A stretch of 61,743 bases of DNA from a virus. A model generated the notes under the pieces. That model had not been told where the DNA came from. It worked only from the letters and a program-made list of their open reading frames with translations, and did not search any database. This document shows, in pieces, positions 32,401-42,449 of the stretch (positions are counted from its first letter, which is position 1; each line of letters opens with the position of its first letter). The position numbers and the translations under genes were made by a program. The stretch is taken from positions 1 through 61,743 of IMG/VR virus record IMGVR_UViG_3300047560_001038; one strand, written 5' to 3'.

Positions 32401-35145
32401 ATGACAAAGGGACAGGCACGTAAACAAAAAATTGTTGGAGGCCTTAAGTCGTTTGGATCTAAGTTTGGTAGTGGTGCAGCAGGAATGCTTGCGTATGGTG
32501 TTGGCTCAGTAGCCAGTATGATCCCTGGAGGAGAACAGGTTGCACAGCTTGCAAACATGGTTGGAACAATTGGAATGGTTGTTCAGGGTCTACAAATGAT
32601 GGGTGTTACACTAACTGGTATTCAGGCTGGGTTTGCAACATTTGCTGCAGCTCTTGGTGGACTTGCAATACCACTTACATTGCTTGTTGGAATAATTGGA
32701 GTAGTTGCATATGCTACCTGGCAAGCAAATGAAAATATGAAGCAAGCTGGTATTGAGGCAAACAATGCAGCACTACAGTTTGGTGCAAGTGCAGATTCTA
32801 TGCACAAACTTGCAGAAGAGCAGGGTAAGGTTCTAGCATCTGATGTCGTTGCCAATGAAAGAACAACAGCTATCTCTTCAATAACTGCAGGTGGACAGGT
32901 AGATACACAGGCTGGAAACACGTTCCTTACTACACAAACTGGGAAGGATCTAGCAGATCAAGTAAAAACACAAATAGATGCTGGTGCAGATCAATCCAAG
33001 ATTGGAGAACTTATTGGGCAGAAGCTTTCTCTAGCTGTTATTAATGGACTCATGGACGCTGCTACTGCACGAGGTGCTGCTGCAGAACTTGGTCAAACAT
33101 ACGGTAGTGCAATTGGAATGTCGATTAATCAATCATTAACCGATATTCTTAATTCTAAAGATGGTGCCATTAGTGGACTTGTTCAAAACCAAGTAGCAAA
33201 TGTTGGCGATTCTTTGGCAATTCTTAAAAATGATTCTACAAAAACAGTAGCAACACAGTCACAAACTGGTGGACAATCTGGAACAATGAATGTTTCAACA
33301 TATACTGATGCTGAAAGAAGAGCTGCTGGCGGAGCTGCAATTGGTCAAATGGCAAATATTCGTAATGCTCAAAATGAGGGTCTTGCACAATTAGATCTTG
33401 AATGGCAGAAGAGAAAGGCAATTCTTACACAAGCTGGTGATATGAAAAAGCTCACGGAAGAGCAGAATAAGTATGAATCAGATAGGAATACCCTTCTCGA
33501 TGCGAGCACAAGACAATACCAGCAGCAGTTACTAACTATTGGTGGTCTTACTGCAGATCAAAAGCAAAGTGCTCTATTTGCTGGTACAGATACTATTCTT
33601 AAAAATACTAAGGGTACTGCACAAGAAGGTGCTGCACAAACATCTGTAGACTCAATCCTTGGAATGACAAATCAGACTGTGGCAATTACTGCAACTGCTG
33701 CTCTACAGAGTGGATCGCTTGGTTACGAAACATTTAATAGCCTTATTAATGTCATGGGCAAGGATTCACCAACTATTAGCAAGATTCTAGCACTTGATGC
33801 AAAGCAGGGGCCAGGAACAACAGATATGATTGCTCAGCTTTCTCCAATCATTGGTACAACTGGTACAGATGAAATTACCAAATACCTTACAATTGCTTCA
33901 CATGTTGAGGGACAGGATGCTATGGACTCTGTGATGGAAGTGCTAGACGACCCAGCACTTAATGGAGATGAAAAGCAAGCAGTAATTAAATACATGTCTG
34001 AAAATGCAGATCAGGTATTTGGATTTATTAGTGATTGGGAATCTAAACCACCAAAGGATGAAAAAGAAGCACTTCAATTATTTGCACAAAACGGATACGC
34101 ACAAGTAGCATTTGACTACAATGCCTGGGCCGCACTTGATGATGAACAAAAGAAAGTCTTTACAACAATTTTCCAAGAAGTGATGCAGCAAATTAGGCAA
34201 CAGGTTGGTGAAGGACATATGACTGCAGATGCTGCAGATCGTCAAATTAGAGCTGCTGCAAATACTGCAACACAACAAGCAGCAAGATATAGTTCTACTA
34301 GCAAGACATTGCCTGGTCCATCTGGAGCACAGGATCGTCAGGGTGGTGGCACTGGTGGAGGAAGCGGTGGCGGAGGAAGCAACTCGTCTCAAGATTCTGG
34401 AACACAGGAAGATCCACAACTTGCAAAGCTTAACAAGCAAAAAGATTATGCTGATAAGCAAATGGCTGTTGTTAACCTAAAAGAAAAGGCAATTAATAAA
34501 ACATACGAAGATCGTAAAAAAGCATTGCAAGAAATATTTGATATTCAAAAGCAAATTGCTGAACAGCAGCAAAAGCAGTTGACACTTGCTGACGCACTTT
34601 CAAAGGGTGACATTGCGGCTGCTGCAAGAGCTACACAAGATTATAGAATGTCTGCTGCTGCAAGAGCACAAGATATGCAAATGAAATCACTTGATAAGAG
34701 TCAGCAAAATGCTATTGACAATATCATGGTTAATGGTAAAACAAAGAAACAACTTGAGGATGAACTTACAGCACTTGAAATGAAGATTGCTCTTAGAGAG
34801 CTTGAACTTGCCAAGAAAGATCAAACAACAAAGGCTTACGGTGGAATGATTCGTGGATATTCTGCTGGAGGATTTGTTGCAAGATTCAAGTCGATGGGAA
34901 CAGATACAATCCCTGCCATGCTTACACCAGGAGAATTTGTAGTTAAAAAGCCAGCGGTAGACAAGATTGGTATTAATAGATTAAACAACATCAACTCTGG
35001 AAACACTGGGTCCGAATCAGTGTATAATTATGGTATAACCATTAACGCTGGATATGGAACTGATGCAGATGAAATTGCTAGAGTAGTTATGCAACAGATT
35101 AAGCGTAGTGAGTCTTATGCAATTAAGGGGAACAAGATTAAATGA
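29497..35145 (+). CDS. Tape measure protein
   Basis: 1882 aa, the expected position after the chaperones. The first ~500 residues are helical with a TP901-type tape-measure core (MGAAAAKSFMELEKQTIAFK, TEQAAKAVQDLAVNFTQYG). Hydrophobic segments near 545-580 and 1010-1080 probably insert into the host membrane. The C-terminus has the typical GGFV...GTDTIPAMLTPGEFV...IGINRLNNIN motif; a related GQVIVNAGDAIINDA lies near 925. A Gly/Ser-rich linker is seen near 1610. At about 0.15 nm per residue the tail would be near 280 nm. Overlaps the next gene by four bases. Confidence 0.92.
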   Translation: MAEAPVNIPVNIETGAAIAELKKLQSAISSFHSGMAAAGKAANNELANMQQNLINNINSLGGGNAFAARIAKVRSETEAFTRSLERNDFTMRQLFRNAAGSTNVFGRAFKSEFDTIQKVAESRVRTLQTQYINLGRDASGAMRAIAVRPLALNMDDLGTRTQIAAQKMQIFNESVKQGATQLLNWGKNTQWAGRQLMVGFTIPLSMMGAAAAKSFMELEKQTIAFKRVYGDLNTTTAQTEQAAKAVQDLAVNFTQYGVSLSDTMALAAKAAAMGKTGADLMAQVSETTRLSVLGQVDQQQALETTISLTNAFGTAADELAGKIDFLNAVENQTVTSIDDLTVAIPKAGPVIQQLGGNVEDLTFFLTAMREGGINASEGANALKSGLASIINPTQKAKDMLAGFGIDLQGIVDKDKGNVKQMVIDIASALDKLDPTNRAQAIEQLFGKFQFSRISTLFQNVIAEGSQAQKVLELTSATSQELAMLSERELKKVSESTTYKFEQALAKFQTALAPVGEQFLKIITPLIDLGTQILEQFNSWSDGAKNFATTLVTVIFGAMPVVVMMVGLFANFGSFIVNLIRKIVGFFALAKNGFKTVGGTINYMTQEELQAEAMAGSLDQAHAKLTQRFDIQNEHMQALMLTYDRFIQKQKDLMGMVNGTMPSQAIAGGRVGNFKDARKTPTTFSVSGGNFEQKRYSGMALMGPGNNAQGFGIDKEWLKTSQEAVASWRGAIIAGVNTSQTGQKFNQAATPLLDELLTTYRSGIDGAKNVADIGKSTYPQMKQQLADAVKQGTITLREAARINNSLRMLVAPTARQMTQYTSAPRYEGGIAEDGSSFLKRAGATERAGKSGKTANIRETNIQRASMGLPPLLTGRGGFQYAHMSDSVSMGTIYQEPRIRTQEGEIGKASAAIIKKTLESGGTLKQGQVIVNAGDAIINDATPGTTAPNLNTQAGKYNPAPGISDVPYGPMTKGQARKQKIVGGLKSFGSKFGSGAAGMLAYGVGSVASMIPGGEQVAQLANMVGTIGMVVQGLQMMGVTLTGIQAGFATFAAALGGLAIPLTLLVGIIGVVAYATWQANENMKQAGIEANNAALQFGASADSMHKLAEEQGKVLASDVVANERTTAISSITAGGQVDTQAGNTFLTTQTGKDLADQVKTQIDAGADQSKIGELIGQKLSLAVINGLMDAATARGAAAELGQTYGSAIGMSINQSLTDILNSKDGAISGLVQNQVANVGDSLAILKNDSTKTVATQSQTGGQSGTMNVSTYTDAERRAAGGAAIGQMANIRNAQNEGLAQLDLEWQKRKAILTQAGDMKKLTEEQNKYESDRNTLLDASTRQYQQQLLTIGGLTADQKQSALFAGTDTILKNTKGTAQEGAAQTSVDSILGMTNQTVAITATAALQSGSLGYETFNSLINVMGKDSPTISKILALDAKQGPGTTDMIAQLSPIIGTTGTDEITKYLTIASHVEGQDAMDSVMEVLDDPALNGDEKQAVIKYMSENADQVFGFISDWESKPPKDEKEALQLFAQNGYAQVAFDYNAWAALDDEQKKVFTTIFQEVMQQIRQQVGEGHMTADAADRQIRAAANTATQQAARYSSTSKTLPGPSGAQDRQGGGTGGGSGGGGSNSSQDSGTQEDPQLAKLNKQKDYADKQMAVVNLKEKAINKTYEDRKKALQEIFDIQKQIAEQQQKQLTLADALSKGDIAAAARATQDYRMSAAARAQDMQMKSLDKSQQNAIDNIMVNGKTKKQLEDELTALEMKIALRELELAKKDQTTKAYGGMIRGYSAGGFVARFKSMGTDTIPAMLTPGEFVVKKPAVDKIGINRLNNINSGNTGSESVYNYGITINAGYGTDADEIARVVMQQIKRSESYAIKGNKIK

Positions 35146-36026
35146 GTATAACAAATGAACTCTACCTGAATAATAGACAGGCATATAAGAGACCCCAAGC
35201 AATGCTATGGTCTGAGACACCTGGCACAACATATAATTCACTATACTTTCCAATCCCTGCTGGTTACGAGTTTGGCTCAGATGTCCCCACTGGCGAATCT
35301 GCAAGCTTTTTGATCCTTTCAGACCACAATAGATCACCGCTTGACCTAAGTACGAATCGTATTGAAAAGCGTTCACGTATGGTAAATGCAAGAATGAGGT
35401 CTTACCATGTTGCAGACAAAAAGACTTTGACAGTATCTTGGCAAATGCTTCCTTCACGTTCACACAAAGAGGAGCCATCATTTGTTGCAGATGTTCCAAT
35501 GATTATTACAGGAATCAGCGTTGATAATACAAACCCACCAGTTAGCGTCATTACTGTAACAACTGAGGACGATCACAACTATGTCGCAGGAGACATCATT
35601 TCTATCGTTGGTGTAAATCCATCACAGTTTAATTTTTCCAATGTAGAGGTAAGATCGGATATAACAAGCAATACTTTCAGCTTCGAATCAACACTAGTTA
35701 CAGCAGTATATGTGGACGGTGGAGAATCGACAAGATCATCTGTTGGAACTACTGCCTTGCGTAGAACAAAAGACGAGTATACAGTTGATGGTGGAGCAGG
35801 TGGGGTAGAGATGCTGGACTGGTACGAGAATCACACAGGGTCATTCTATGTTTTCCTAGCATACGATAAATACAACAACCTTGCAAACGATGACAGGGAC
35901 GGCCTTGATGGATATAATGAAGTTCTAGAAATGTTTATAACAGATTTCAACTATACAGTGGTACAGCGAGGCACTGACCCCAAGCATGACTTCTGGAACA
36001 TATCTGTTACACTAGAAGAGGCATAA
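35142..36026 (+). CDS. Distal tail protein (probable)
   Basis: 294 aa, translated from an ATGA overlap. Order directly after the tape measure and an N-C split plan fit a Dit-type protein: an N-terminal part with KKTLTVSWQMLPSR and a C-terminal part (LDWYENHTGSFYVFLAYDKY ... FNYTVVQRG) that surround an inserted beta domain (VSVITVTTEDDHNYVAGDII) about residues 118-200. The insert may bind a receptor or stabilise the baseplate. Confidence 0.6.
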   Translation: MSITNELYLNNRQAYKRPQAMLWSETPGTTYNSLYFPIPAGYEFGSDVPTGESASFLILSDHNRSPLDLSTNRIEKRSRMVNARMRSYHVADKKTLTVSWQMLPSRSHKEEPSFVADVPMIITGISVDNTNPPVSVITVTTEDDHNYVAGDIISIVGVNPSQFNFSNVEVRSDITSNTFSFESTLVTAVYVDGGESTRSSVGTTALRRTKDEYTVDGGAGGVEMLDWYENHTGSFYVFLAYDKYNNLANDDRDGLDGYNEVLEMFITDFNYTVVQRGTDPKHDFWNISVTLEEA

Positions 36027-39000
36027 TGTTTGTAAATGATAATCTTAAATCCTATCTTGAAAACTCCCCAGTAGTTGAGGCGAGTCCATTAATCGTTGCT
36101 GAAATTAATATGAATTCGGCAGATAGAATTGCAAAGATTGGAAACTATCGCTATAGACCAAATGATATAGGCTCAGATTATCACTCAATTGCTACAACTT
36201 ACGATAGCACAGACGCTGACAATAACTACACTGGTGCAACAGATTCAGATGCACTGATCGACGGCGGTACTGATGAAAATGATAACCCAATTGCCTATTC
36301 AAGCATTCAGACTAATAAGCAACTATATTACTCACTAGAAGATTGCTTTGGAAAGTTTAGACCACGCTCTGGTATTAACAAGGCTATGTGGTTTGGTGGA
36401 CAGCCTGGCAAGTATGTTGGTTATGACAACTCAAGCATGATGCGACGACCTCGTTATTATATGGCAAGCAAAGACGATAAGTTTAAATACTGGACATCAA
36501 TGCGAACTGAAAATGGAATTGAGTATGGAGTTTCTGCCTTAGACAAGAGCATTACAGATACTGCACCTTTTGTTGTATATAATGAAAAAATTCCAACTAA
36601 CAGAATCATTCTCAAAATGCAAACAAATGTTGGCGATGTAGATCTTGGACCTTTTACACGCTCAAATTTGTCAGGAACATTTGAAGACCCATTTTATGAT
36701 GCGACAGATGAACTTGTAAATAGAACGGTCCCCACTATCTGGAGGGTTGAGTACTTAGACGCTACTAATACATGGAATACCCTGTTAGACTTTGGGTCTG
36801 AAATCTTTGATGTACCAAGAGATGGATATGTTGAGATAGGATATTCAGGTGGTAACTGGACCATCGGTGAAGAGAGCATTACTGATTCAACAGCCTTTAT
36901 GAAGGATTTCATTTCTCCAGTAGAAATTGATACAGACAAATACGAAGAGTTTCAGTATATCTATGGGCTAAGAGTTGTTGTAGATGAAATGAGTAAGTCA
37001 GACGCAGCATTTGACCTGATTGAACTTTCTCCAAGACTTGCCATCGACCTGACAGAGATTACAACAGATTTTAGAATTAGCAAGATAGCATCAGATCTTG
37101 GCGTTAGCGGTATGCCTGTAGGACAACTCCTAGCCTCTACAGGCTCTATTACAATCGCTGACTATGAAGATGCGTTCAATGCACTAAATGCAGACAGCGT
37201 AATTGCAAACTTCATTGGAAAGAACATTCAGATAAAGTTCTATGAAATAATTACAGATGCTACCACAAACTATTATGTACCAGTAAAAACTTTATACGCA
37301 CAATCATTCCCAACATTTAATGTTAATGAAAGAACTGCAAGTATCGATTTAAGAGATATGTACACATACTTTGAATCAGTTACAGCCCCACAAATTTTAT
37401 TAAAGAATGTATCATTTAGCTATGCCATAGCAATGCTGTTAGACTCAGTTGGATTTACTAATTACATTTATTATAGGGTAGATGGTGAAGACGATCCGAT
37501 CATCCCATTCTTCTTTATTTCTCCAGAAAAAACGGTAGCTGAAGTTTTGGCAGACCTAGCCATCTCAACACAAACAGCCATGTTCTTTGATGAATACAAC
37601 AATCTTGTTCTCATGAGCAAGAACTATATTATGCCAGCACTTGGAGAAAGATCTACAAATGTAGACCTAGTTCTTTATGGAACAAAAGATTTTGAAAAGC
37701 GTAATGAGCTTGCTGGATATCACGATGGAACAACTCCACTAGCAAATATTATCGATATTGCTGCTAAGGACAATACAGTTTTTAATGGCGGAACCATTAC
37801 ATACTCGGCAAGGTACATTCAGAAGAGCTACCAAAATATAAAACAGGCCAGCCTTGTTGATAGAGATAAGACCTGGATTTACAAGCCAGTTCTTCTGTGG
37901 GAGGTAGCAGGAGAAGAAACAACAAAATCAGTCAACGAAGATGATGCAAAACAAAGTTCATTCACTCTCTCTGCAATTCCACTCAACTCAGATTTGTCAA
38001 AGGATGTTCCTTATGTGGATGCCAATGGAGATGTAAAGAACAACATTCTTGATCTTGGAGATGGCGTTTACTGGATGGGTAGATATAATGGCTACTTCTA
38101 CTCTGGCTCGGAAATAATTCGTTTCGATGCCGTTGAATATAACATTAGTCAGGAAAAGGTTGTAGCTGCAGATGTACAGGCTATTTCTGTAAATGGCACA
38201 TCAAATCTAATTATTGAAGATGACACAGTAACTTCAAGCTTATTGGAAGGACAAAAGATTGTACAAACAGGTGCATATTCAAGATCTTTGTCTGGTAAAA
38301 AAATATCTGCAACTTTATCTGGGACAGACACATTAACACTTTCTTCTGCAGACAATGCCCAAGATCTTTTTATCGGTCAGAATCTTACAAAGATTTCAGA
38401 CCCAGACCTAACATTCAAGAACATTAAATTTGCCTACCCAAACTATGTGATTCTTGACAAGGACGATGATAAGGCAATAACAGAAAACCTTTATTTAGAC
38501 TGCAGCGTTTCAGCAGGAGACACAGTTCCATATCGTACTACACGAGAATATATATTTAAACTTACAAAAAATCACAATGACATAGTTGTAACCTCTGCCG
38601 AAAAAAATGCCTACAACGTTGCACTTCCAGATTTAACGCCAAAACAACTTGGTGAAATGATGCAAGAAGAACTTGATAGCGTAAACAGTGGAGAACTTAG
38701 AAAAATTGAGCCAGCAACTAGCGATAACGCAGAGGCAAAACTATACCTAGACGCATTGCCACAATCTCCAAAAGTAAAGACTGTTTATTATGATGCAAGA
38801 AAATCTACTCTAACAATAAGCTTAAAAGATAAAGCTAGAAAGACAGCAACAGTAAAAGTTAGAATTGTATCTATTCCAATTCAGTTGCCAAGTGGAGCAA
38901 GAATTGCATCATTTATGGGATCTGGAAAAGTAAAGTTAGATGGAAAAGAGTACCAGGGAAACAAGGTATTTACGATTGATAAAACATTCTCAAAAACTGG

Positions 39001-41914
39001 AACTAATGTGTTTGAAAAGACTCTAGTTGTTGGGCCAACTCAGGGGGTATTTGGATCAGGCCCAACCATTATTGAAAAGCTTTCTGACACATCCTATAAG
39101 TTAGACGTAAACCATGCATCAACAGGCTATGTTGTATTTAACGGAACAGATCTTCAAGAGGGTGAACTCAATGACAACATCGCATCGACACCACTAAGAA
39201 TCCAGTCTATTGACAAAACGAGTTCAAAGAAGATGACAATGAGTCTGCCACCAACCATAAGTGGTGGAGTTGTTTTTGATGTAAAGATTCCTTCTGGAAA
39301 TGTTTGGATTAGTTCTGTAGAAGAGTACCAAAGCTATTTTTCTAAGATTCCATTCGGCGGAAAGCTTTACCCAACAGGTCGTGTACGCATTTACTCAGAA
39401 CCGTTCATTGACGAAAACGGTCACAGAGTTCCTGGTGCTGTATCAAAGCATGGTCGTGGTCAATTTGGTACAACTATTCAAAGTCATACAGCAGGTCTGG
39501 CTAAGCACTGGTCAGACGATAATAACGTTGCTGGATGCTTTATGGAATCAAGAGAGCTATTTTCTCAGGTGGAACAGACAAGCTTTGTAATAGATACCAT
39601 TGTTCAGTCTGACGGCTACTCTTCAAATGGTGTAAATATCTATGTTGGAAATGTAGAAAATATTGTTAAGGGACAGCTTGTAACAGAAGACGATCCTGGT
39701 CCAACAGCAAAGCTTCAGGCAGACACCAAGGTTGTATCTGTTCCAAGTGATGCAAACGGAACTCCTACTGGATATATGGTTGTTGATAAAGCACCGACTA
39801 CAAGATTGCAGGGTGACGATCTTGTTGTTTCTTCAACAAAGCCAATGAGACAAATTGGAACAACTAACATAGTTCATGACGACATTGAAGAAACTCTAAA
39901 AAGAGTTAGTGTTTCTGCCTACCCATCTGCAAAATCTTATGCACAGAAAACAACCAGAAATGGAATTATGAGAAACTTCTTGTCAAGCTCATACTTTTCA
40001 GATACTGGAGCAAACAAGCTTTATTCAACACAGACTGGAACAATCCAATCATCTGCACTAATCATGAATGGTAGAGACTTCCCAGATTCTTCAGTAATTA
40101 AACCACTAGACTTTCTTTCGATGGTTACAAAAGATCTTTCCACAGAAATTGGCGGTATGTCAACTCACGTTGGAACAAGAGTTAGAATTGTTGGTAGAGT
40201 AGGAAACGATACTGATTCGCAAAGACCTGCTGGAGCAACTACATACTTTGCTGCATCAACAGCTAATGCTGATACACCAACCATTGTTGAAGGAGGTTCA
40301 GCTGGACTTGGAATCATGATTAATGATAACGGAAACCTAACAGGAATTACCAGTGGGTACTTCTATGAAATCATCGCACTTGATACAAACAATGTTAGTA
40401 AGTTTTCTAATGATGAAAACCTGGCTAATGTTGTCTTCTATAAGGTTGAATCTCCAGAAATTTATAGAGTAGTAAAGTCTGTAAAGGTAACAAAGGCTGG
40501 GAAAAAGTATAAGGCTATATACACACTTGATGATACTGGAAACTCCGTTGGCGGAAAAATGAAACTGAGAAAGAAAATGGGAGTAATCATTTCTGAAAAC
40601 GGAACATCGTCTGTTCCAGCAACACTTAGATTTGCCAAGGAAGACTTAAAGACAATTAAGAGTATTGGAAATACATCTAAGAATGTTACAACAATATCTA
40701 TTAATCTTGGAACATCTCTACCATCTGGCGTAACACTAAACACAACTTATACATTTGCTAATGGTAAGGTAGAAATTCCTGGAAAGCGTAAGGCTATCCC
40801 AAGACCAATGTGGAGTGGCTTCGCACCAATCCTTGTTGACGACGGACTCTTTACAGGACAATATAGAATTAGTGGTCAAGAAAATCAAACCGTCTATGAT
40901 CTTGCGGTTGAATACCAAGAAAATTACGAGGGTGGAACAAAGTTCTTGCTATACCTAAACAATAAAGTTATTGGTTCAGTTGTAGACCCAGAGCCATTGC
41001 CAAAGAAGAATAAGGTTGCCATGTTTGTACGTGGATCAACAAGGGCAATGTTTGAAAAGATTTATGCAATTCAGCCAAACAGTGAAGGTGACACAATTAA
41101 TCCTGCAGACACCCCATTGTCTGGATTTACAAATTTTGAAAAGCAAATGGATTCCGCATTTAGTAGCTACAAGAATCCAGAGCAGGTCTCTAGGTCGTAC
41201 CTTGAAGCGGTCAGCCCGATAAAGTCTCCAAAGAACAACATGTATCTAGATGAATTTGGATCAATCATGCGTGAGGCACACTACTTTAATGTTAAGTATG
41301 ATAAGGCTTACCCAGCATTCTATGCAACCCTTGCACCAACCTTTAATAAGCTTCAGGGGTATGCTATTGCTGGATTTACAGCAGGTGCTTATGGGGCAGA
41401 ATTCTTAATCTTCAACACAACGGATACAGTCGTCACCCTTGACTCTGAAACAGGAAACTACCTAAGAATTCTTGGGGTAACATTCACGCAGCAATCCGAT
41501 CATCAGCTAACCGTAGATGAATTCTTTAAGCAGAATAGTGATTTCTCACAGACAGAATTGGCTGGTAGTGACTTAGTGTTGGCTAAGCAGCAATATCAAG
41601 ATCTCAAGAGCAGCAGAATTACTTATGGTCTAAACGAGTTTAATATTAATGCACCATACATTCAAAGCCAGGATGCCGCAAACGCACTCATGAAGTGGAT
41701 GACATCTAAGATTATGAAGCCAAGAAAATCTGTTGGTCTAAATATATTCCCCAATCCAACAATTCAACTTGGAGATATCGTTACAATTGATTACTCAGTT
41801 GATGGTTCAGATCAAATTGTAGACAGTGCCTCAAGATTTGTTGTTTACAATATTGATTATTCAAGAAGTGCTGATGGTCCAGGAATGACGATATACTTAA
41901 GTGAGGTCAAGTAA
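36026..41914 (+). CDS. Giant tail tip / baseplate hub protein
   Basis: 1962 aa. Begins with a head like tail-associated hub proteins (SYLENSPVVEASPLIVAEIN) and ends with NPTIQLGDIVTIDYS ... RFVVYNIDY, a wedge-like domain found at the C-terminus of long minor tail proteins. A concanavalin-like sandwich lies near 1590-1700 (GLFTGQYRISG, YLAVEY-type strands, FLLYLNNKVIGSV). The middle has several beta repeats. Likely the Tal/gp18-type hub onto which fibres attach. No peptidase motif is obvious. Confidence 0.7.
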   Translation: MFVNDNLKSYLENSPVVEASPLIVAEINMNSADRIAKIGNYRYRPNDIGSDYHSIATTYDSTDADNNYTGATDSDALIDGGTDENDNPIAYSSIQTNKQLYYSLEDCFGKFRPRSGINKAMWFGGQPGKYVGYDNSSMMRRPRYYMASKDDKFKYWTSMRTENGIEYGVSALDKSITDTAPFVVYNEKIPTNRIILKMQTNVGDVDLGPFTRSNLSGTFEDPFYDATDELVNRTVPTIWRVEYLDATNTWNTLLDFGSEIFDVPRDGYVEIGYSGGNWTIGEESITDSTAFMKDFISPVEIDTDKYEEFQYIYGLRVVVDEMSKSDAAFDLIELSPRLAIDLTEITTDFRISKIASDLGVSGMPVGQLLASTGSITIADYEDAFNALNADSVIANFIGKNIQIKFYEIITDATTNYYVPVKTLYAQSFPTFNVNERTASIDLRDMYTYFESVTAPQILLKNVSFSYAIAMLLDSVGFTNYIYYRVDGEDDPIIPFFFISPEKTVAEVLADLAISTQTAMFFDEYNNLVLMSKNYIMPALGERSTNVDLVLYGTKDFEKRNELAGYHDGTTPLANIIDIAAKDNTVFNGGTITYSARYIQKSYQNIKQASLVDRDKTWIYKPVLLWEVAGEETTKSVNEDDAKQSSFTLSAIPLNSDLSKDVPYVDANGDVKNNILDLGDGVYWMGRYNGYFYSGSEIIRFDAVEYNISQEKVVAADVQAISVNGTSNLIIEDDTVTSSLLEGQKIVQTGAYSRSLSGKKISATLSGTDTLTLSSADNAQDLFIGQNLTKISDPDLTFKNIKFAYPNYVILDKDDDKAITENLYLDCSVSAGDTVPYRTTREYIFKLTKNHNDIVVTSAEKNAYNVALPDLTPKQLGEMMQEELDSVNSGELRKIEPATSDNAEAKLYLDALPQSPKVKTVYYDARKSTLTISLKDKARKTATVKVRIVSIPIQLPSGARIASFMGSGKVKLDGKEYQGNKVFTIDKTFSKTGTNVFEKTLVVGPTQGVFGSGPTIIEKLSDTSYKLDVNHASTGYVVFNGTDLQEGELNDNIASTPLRIQSIDKTSSKKMTMSLPPTISGGVVFDVKIPSGNVWISSVEEYQSYFSKIPFGGKLYPTGRVRIYSEPFIDENGHRVPGAVSKHGRGQFGTTIQSHTAGLAKHWSDDNNVAGCFMESRELFSQVEQTSFVIDTIVQSDGYSSNGVNIYVGNVENIVKGQLVTEDDPGPTAKLQADTKVVSVPSDANGTPTGYMVVDKAPTTRLQGDDLVVSSTKPMRQIGTTNIVHDDIEETLKRVSVSAYPSAKSYAQKTTRNGIMRNFLSSSYFSDTGANKLYSTQTGTIQSSALIMNGRDFPDSSVIKPLDFLSMVTKDLSTEIGGMSTHVGTRVRIVGRVGNDTDSQRPAGATTYFAASTANADTPTIVEGGSAGLGIMINDNGNLTGITSGYFYEIIALDTNNVSKFSNDENLANVVFYKVESPEIYRVVKSVKVTKAGKKYKAIYTLDDTGNSVGGKMKLRKKMGVIISENGTSSVPATLRFAKEDLKTIKSIGNTSKNVTTISINLGTSLPSGVTLNTTYTFANGKVEIPGKRKAIPRPMWSGFAPILVDDGLFTGQYRISGQENQTVYDLAVEYQENYEGGTKFLLYLNNKVIGSVVDPEPLPKKNKVAMFVRGSTRAMFEKIYAIQPNSEGDTINPADTPLSGFTNFEKQMDSAFSSYKNPEQVSRSYLEAVSPIKSPKNNMYLDEFGSIMREAHYFNVKYDKAYPAFYATLAPTFNKLQGYAIAGFTAGAYGAEFLIFNTTDTVVTLDSETGNYLRILGVTFTQQSDHQLTVDEFFKQNSDFSQTELAGSDLVLAKQQYQDLKSSRITYGLNEFNINAPYIQSQDAANALMKWMTSKIMKPRKSVGLNIFPNPTIQLGDIVTIDYSVDGSDQIVDSASRFVVYNIDYSRSADGPGMTIYLSEVK

Positions 41915-42441
41915 TGAGTAATGGAAATAATTCTAACCAGGGGGCAAGCACAACAAGTGGTGTAACAACACCTGTAACACCTACCAGTCCATTCTTACCC
42001 AAGCCACTATACAAGTATGCAGAAAGTGGCATTAGAGTTGCAAGACCAGATATCATTGTTCCAAATGAAGAGCTTTCCGTTGAGGTAATGACGGATCTGA
42101 TCTTTGAAGAGATTGGTGGTCAAGAACTTCTAGAAACATCAAGAGCGGATCTGATTAATAGTTCTGCTAAAAATGTCTACTCTCCAATAACTAATCAGAA
42201 ACAGGTTAACTCACAATTCACTCCAACAAACATTCTTTCATCTCAGGGTGTCATGGCAAAAGCATCACTTGACCTTGAGCAATATATTCCAAAACTAACA
42301 AACTTTATAGAGACAAATGAGAGCGGATTTACAGTATCTTCAGAAGGAAAGCTTGAAATAAAGACAATTAATCTTGAGAACGGAGATATTGTAGAGGTAC
42401 AGGTATGGGGATACAGTGCCAATGATGCTACAATATATTAG
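41914..42441 (+). CDS. Minor tail / baseplate protein
   Basis: 175 aa, one-base overlap with the hub gene. Low-complexity Asn/Ser/Thr/Pro N-terminus of about 30 residues, then a helical region EELSVEVMTDLIFEEIGGQE and an acidic beta end (TINLENGDIVEVQVWGY). Probably a baseplate component; not recognised beyond context. Confidence 0.6.
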   Translation: MSNGNNSNQGASTTSGVTTPVTPTSPFLPKPLYKYAESGIRVARPDIIVPNEELSVEVMTDLIFEEIGGQELLETSRADLINSSAKNVYSPITNQKQVNSQFTPTNILSSQGVMAKASLDLEQYIPKLTNFIETNESGFTVSSEGKLEIKTINLENGDIVEVQVWGYSANDATIY

Positions 42442-42449
42442 GGAGTAAA

